DNA of 64,000 nucleotides, taken from Nonomuraea spiralis (GTDB lineage: Bacteria > Actinomycetota > Actinomycetes > Streptosporangiales > Streptosporangiaceae). The DNA is taken from assembly GCF_014648435.1 (NCBI RefSeq), contig NZ_BMRC01000030.1:1-64000 (forward strand), read 5' to 3'. Position numbers and translations under genes: made by a program. Positions 61,710 through 64,000 of the stretch are shown here, piece by piece. The notes below the pieces were generated by a model that saw nothing but the letters and a program-made list of their open reading frames with translations, made no database searches and had not been told where the DNA came from. Within the stretch, counting starts at the first letter, position 1. Each line of letters starts with the position of its first letter.

Positions 61710-62294
61710 ATGCCTACGGCGAGAGCGGTGAGTCGCCCCGCGGAGAAGCTCGACGATTCGCAGATCGTCGCCGCCTCTTTGGAAGACCCGGAGAAATTCG
61801 GCGAGCTGTTCCGCCGCCACTCGCCGCGACTGCACGCCTATGTCAAGCGTCGCCTCGGGCGCGCTCTGGCCGATGACGTGGTGGCGGAGGCCTTCGCTAC
61901 CGCGTTCCGCCAGCGGGAGCGGTACGACGGGCAGGCGGAGTTCACGGCGTGGCTCTGGGGGATCGCCGGCAATCTGATCGCCAAGCACTATCGGCAGGAG
62001 ACTCGGATGTATCGGGCCTTCGCCCGAACGGGGGTGGACCCCGCGGAGGACGGCGTCGCCGAGTTGGTCAGCGATCGCGTGGCCGCCGCGGCGCACGCCC
62101 CTCGGCTGACCAAGGCACTGGCCTCGCTCGGCTCCCAGGACCGCGACGTCGTTCTGCTGCTGGCCTGGGGCGAACTGTCGTATGCCGAGATCGCAGCGAT
62201 CTTGGATCTACCCCTCGGCACCGTCAAGGCCAAGATTCACCGGGCTCGGATGAAGCTCCGCAAAGCCCTCCCCGAGGAGAAGAACGATGGATGA
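61710..62294 (+). CDS. ECF-type RNA polymerase sigma factor
   Basis: 194 residues. Region 2: EKFGELFRRHSPRLHAYVKR and LADDVVAEAFATAFRQRERY; region 4: LGSQDRDVVLLLAWGELSYA and ILDLPLGTVKAKIHRARMKL. The last 8 bases overlap the next gene. It pairs with a CU044_5270-type protein, a common actinobacterial arrangement. Confidence 0.92.
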   Translation: MPTARAVSRPAEKLDDSQIVAASLEDPEKFGELFRRHSPRLHAYVKRRLGRALADDVVAEAFATAFRQRERYDGQAEFTAWLWGIAGNLIAKHYRQETRMYRAFARTGVDPAEDGVAELVSDRVAAAAHAPRLTKALASLGSQDRDVVLLLAWGELSYAEIAAILDLPLGTVKAKIHRARMKLRKALPEEKNDG

Positions 62295-63477
62295 ACTCGA
62301 CGCGCTGCGGCAGATGCGGACGGCACTCGCGCGTGAGGAGAGCCCGGACGAGCTCGCCCTGCGTACCGACTGGCGCCGGTCCGCCGCTCGGCCACGCGCC
62401 CGTCGCGCCTTCCGGGTGCCGCTGGTGAGCATCGTGGCGACGGCCGCCCTGGCCGCGGGGACCGTGGTCGCCGTCTCGCTGGCCTCGGACGGGGATCAGG
62501 TCGCTCCCGGCGGCGTAAGCCCTCGGATGCCGGGAAACGCCCTGCTGGTGGCCGCCACCAACGTGCAGAAGGGGCCGACCGGCACGTACTGGCACACCAC
62601 CCGCATCGCCGGAAAGATCTACGCGGTCGGCGAGAGCGCGGCCGGGCACTACAAGTTCGAGTCGAGGATGCGGTACGACGACTGGACCGACCGCAGCGGG
62701 AAGGGGTGCCTCGCCCACGAGGACCTGCCCGCCCGCCCGTGGACGGACGGCGACAGGCAGAAGTGGGTGGCGGCGGGTGCCCCCAAGACGGTGCGGGTCG
62801 CGACCGAGGATGGGCCGGGTTATCTGTTCACGGAAAGCGTGAAGAGGAAGCAGACGTGCCGCAGCGTCGGCGATCGGGGCTTCTTCGGCATGACACCGCG
62901 GCAGCTGGCCGAGCTGCCGGCCCAGCCCGAGCAGTTGAAGGATGCCCTGTTGGATATCGAGGGCAATTGGGAGGCATATGCCCCGAAGGTCACGAAGCAG
63001 CCGATACGGGCGCTTCGGGGTGACCGGCGCGTCCGGGCGCTGAGCGATGTGGCCGGAAAACTGCTGGCTGAAGCGATCGTGCCGCCGGAAGTCCGGGCGG
63101 CCGCGTTCCGGATGCTCGCCACGCTGCCCGGCGTCAAGGCCGGGGGCGAGACGACCGATCCGCTGGGCCGCAGCGGAGTGGTGATCTCCCTGCCCCTGGA
63201 GACCACGATCCCCCTTGGTCTCTTCAGCGCCCCCAAGCAGCTTGGCACGTACCGGCGCCAGTGGATCATCGATCCCGGCAAGGGGACGCTCCTGGCCGTG
63301 CGGGACCTCGTGGCGACGCCTCCGCACGGCTCGCGGGAGCTTCCCCCCGGGGACGATGGCAAGCCTCGTCGCCTGACGGTCGGTGATCAGCCTGATCGGT
63401 TCCACAAGCCGGGGGAGGTCTCCGGGTACGAGACGTACGAGGTCGCCGAGTGGACCGACACGGCGCCGGACTTCTGA
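62287..63477 (+). CDS. CU044_5270-family sigma-linked membrane protein
   Basis: 396 residues. Short cytoplasmic N-terminus (DELDALRQMRTALAREESPD), one membrane segment (VPLVSIVATAALAAGTVVAV) and a long extracellular domain (TNVQKGPTGTYWHTTRIAGK; GYETYEVAEWTDTAPDF at the end). It is translationally coupled to the ECF sigma gene and may regulate or respond to it. Biochemical role unknown. Confidence 0.85.
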   Translation: MDELDALRQMRTALAREESPDELALRTDWRRSAARPRARRAFRVPLVSIVATAALAAGTVVAVSLASDGDQVAPGGVSPRMPGNALLVAATNVQKGPTGTYWHTTRIAGKIYAVGESAAGHYKFESRMRYDDWTDRSGKGCLAHEDLPARPWTDGDRQKWVAAGAPKTVRVATEDGPGYLFTESVKRKQTCRSVGDRGFFGMTPRQLAELPAQPEQLKDALLDIEGNWEAYAPKVTKQPIRALRGDRRVRALSDVAGKLLAEAIVPPEVRAAAFRMLATLPGVKAGGETTDPLGRSGVVISLPLETTIPLGLFSAPKQLGTYRRQWIIDPGKGTLLAVRDLVATPPHGSRELPPGDDGKPRRLTVGDQPDRFHKPGEVSGYETYEVAEWTDTAPDF

Positions 63478-63665
63478 CGTTCACCCTCTCGTACGCGATG
63501 GCCTGACCCGCCAAGGCCCGAGGTGTGTGACCGTCCCTGCTCTGGTGGGGTGACGGTGGGCGCGCCTGGGGCATGCCATGAGATGTCCCGATCACGGCAG
63601 GTAGACGCCAGGAGCGGCAGCGGGCCTTGGACTTCCAGCCGCCCTGACCTCAGCCTTGAAGCTCT

Positions 63666-64000
63666 CTAAGGGCACAGCGCGGAGGTCAGCAGGGTCATGG
63701 CCGCCTGATGAGGGTCGCCGGAGAACGGGGTGATCGACAATGTGACCTGCCGCGAACCGTCGGCCGAGTTGAACGCCACCGTGAGGTAGCCCGGGGCGCC
63801 GCCGCCGTGGCCGTACGCAGTGCCGCAGGGAAGGGGCGCCAGCTCCAGCCCGAGCCCGTACCCCTCGGTCGTGCCGGGATCCTTCATCTCCTTCAGCAGA
63901 CCAGGGCGGAGCAGCTTGCCCTGGAACAGGGCGCGGTAGAACCGGTTGATGTCCCCGGTGGTGGAGATGATCTCGCCCGCCGCATTGGCCATCGTGGGAT
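63666..64000 (-). CDS. Class C beta-lactamase/DD-peptidase-like serine hydrolase, partial
   Basis: Only the C-terminal 111 or so residues are in the window; the 5' part is beyond base 64000. AAGEIISTTGDINRFYRALF and the third motif YGHGGGAPGYLTVAFNSADG are typical of PBP4*/AmpC-like secreted hydrolases. The frame stays open to the window edge. Confidence 0.85.
   Translation of the reverse strand, partial: PTMANAAGEIISTTGDINRFYRALFQGKLLRPGLLKEMKDPGTTEGYGLGLELAPLPCGTAYGHGGGAPGYLTVAFNSADGSRQVTLSITPFSGDPHQAAMTLLTSALCP

Noticed and set aside
1..64000. tRNA, rRNA, riboswitch and origin signals
   Set aside because: No cloverleaf, rRNA stretch, known riboswitch core or DnaA-box cluster was recognised by eye; a covariance-model scan would be decisive.

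Overview
The window is high-GC DNA with dense GTG/ATG genes, many 4-nt ATGA/GTGA overlaps, LuxR/TetR/MerR/XRE regulators, ECF sigma factors and F420/flavin LLM enzymes. It looks like the chromosome of a filamentous actinomycete. The CU044_5270-type sigma-linked protein and overall gene content suggest Streptosporangiaceae (for example Nonomuraea). That placement is inference from gene content; no rRNA or other marker is present.

Layout. 0-9.2 kb: a 5'-truncated secreted M4 metallopeptidase, a patch of gene debris, an APH-type kinase, then a NarL-type two-component pair divergent from a secreted TAP-like hydrolase plus ABC-2 exporter, with a 17-bp inverted repeat between them. 9.4-19.5 kb: an accessory, decaying region. 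It holds a low-GC frameshifted gene, an IS5/Tn3 transposase chimera, 82-bp direct repeats, an IS3 element nested in an IS5-like remnant, two TetR switches (DUF6326-like membrane protein; SDR) and small orphan genes. 19.5-27.4 kb: a maltodextrin locus (malG-malF-malE-esterase-GH13 enzyme on the minus strand, LacI regulator divergent). 27.4-28.6 kb: gene debris. 28.6-40 kb: secreted proteins, an MBL hydrolase/carboxylesterase operon divergent from a giant LuxR (LAL) regulator, an LLM oxidoreductase behind a MerR-type leaderless promoter, truncated AraC and TetR genes, a GNAT enzyme and a bactofilin-like protein.

40.0-47.0 kb is a compact class II lanthipeptide cluster. It contains an orphan regulator with a degenerate receiver, a 62-aa precursor ending in two cysteines, LanM, an ABC exporter without a C39 peptidase, and a berberine-bridge-type FAD oxidoreductase with a bicovalent-flavin motif. 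The last three genes are translationally coupled. The flavoenzyme makes this the best candidate for an unusual modified peptide.

47.3-54.1 kb is a catabolic-looking operon. A MerR-XRE-cupin regulator is divergent from a natural fusion of an NCS1 nucleobase-type permease with an alpha/beta hydrolase, followed by an amidohydrolase, an NTF2/SnoaL-like protein, an LLM oxidoreductase and a DUF1028 protein. All are overlapped or abutting, and a hairpin terminator closes the operon. By analogy with the Rut pathway it may import and open an N-heterocycle; that is inference.

54.1-64 kb: collapsed remnants (M1 peptidase, amidohydrolase, tyrosine recombinase), two ECF sigma/membrane-protein pairs, an MFS exporter, a secreted class A-like serine hydrolase, a Tn3 remnant, and a class C-like serine hydrolase cut by the window end. 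No tRNA, rRNA or CRISPR array was seen.
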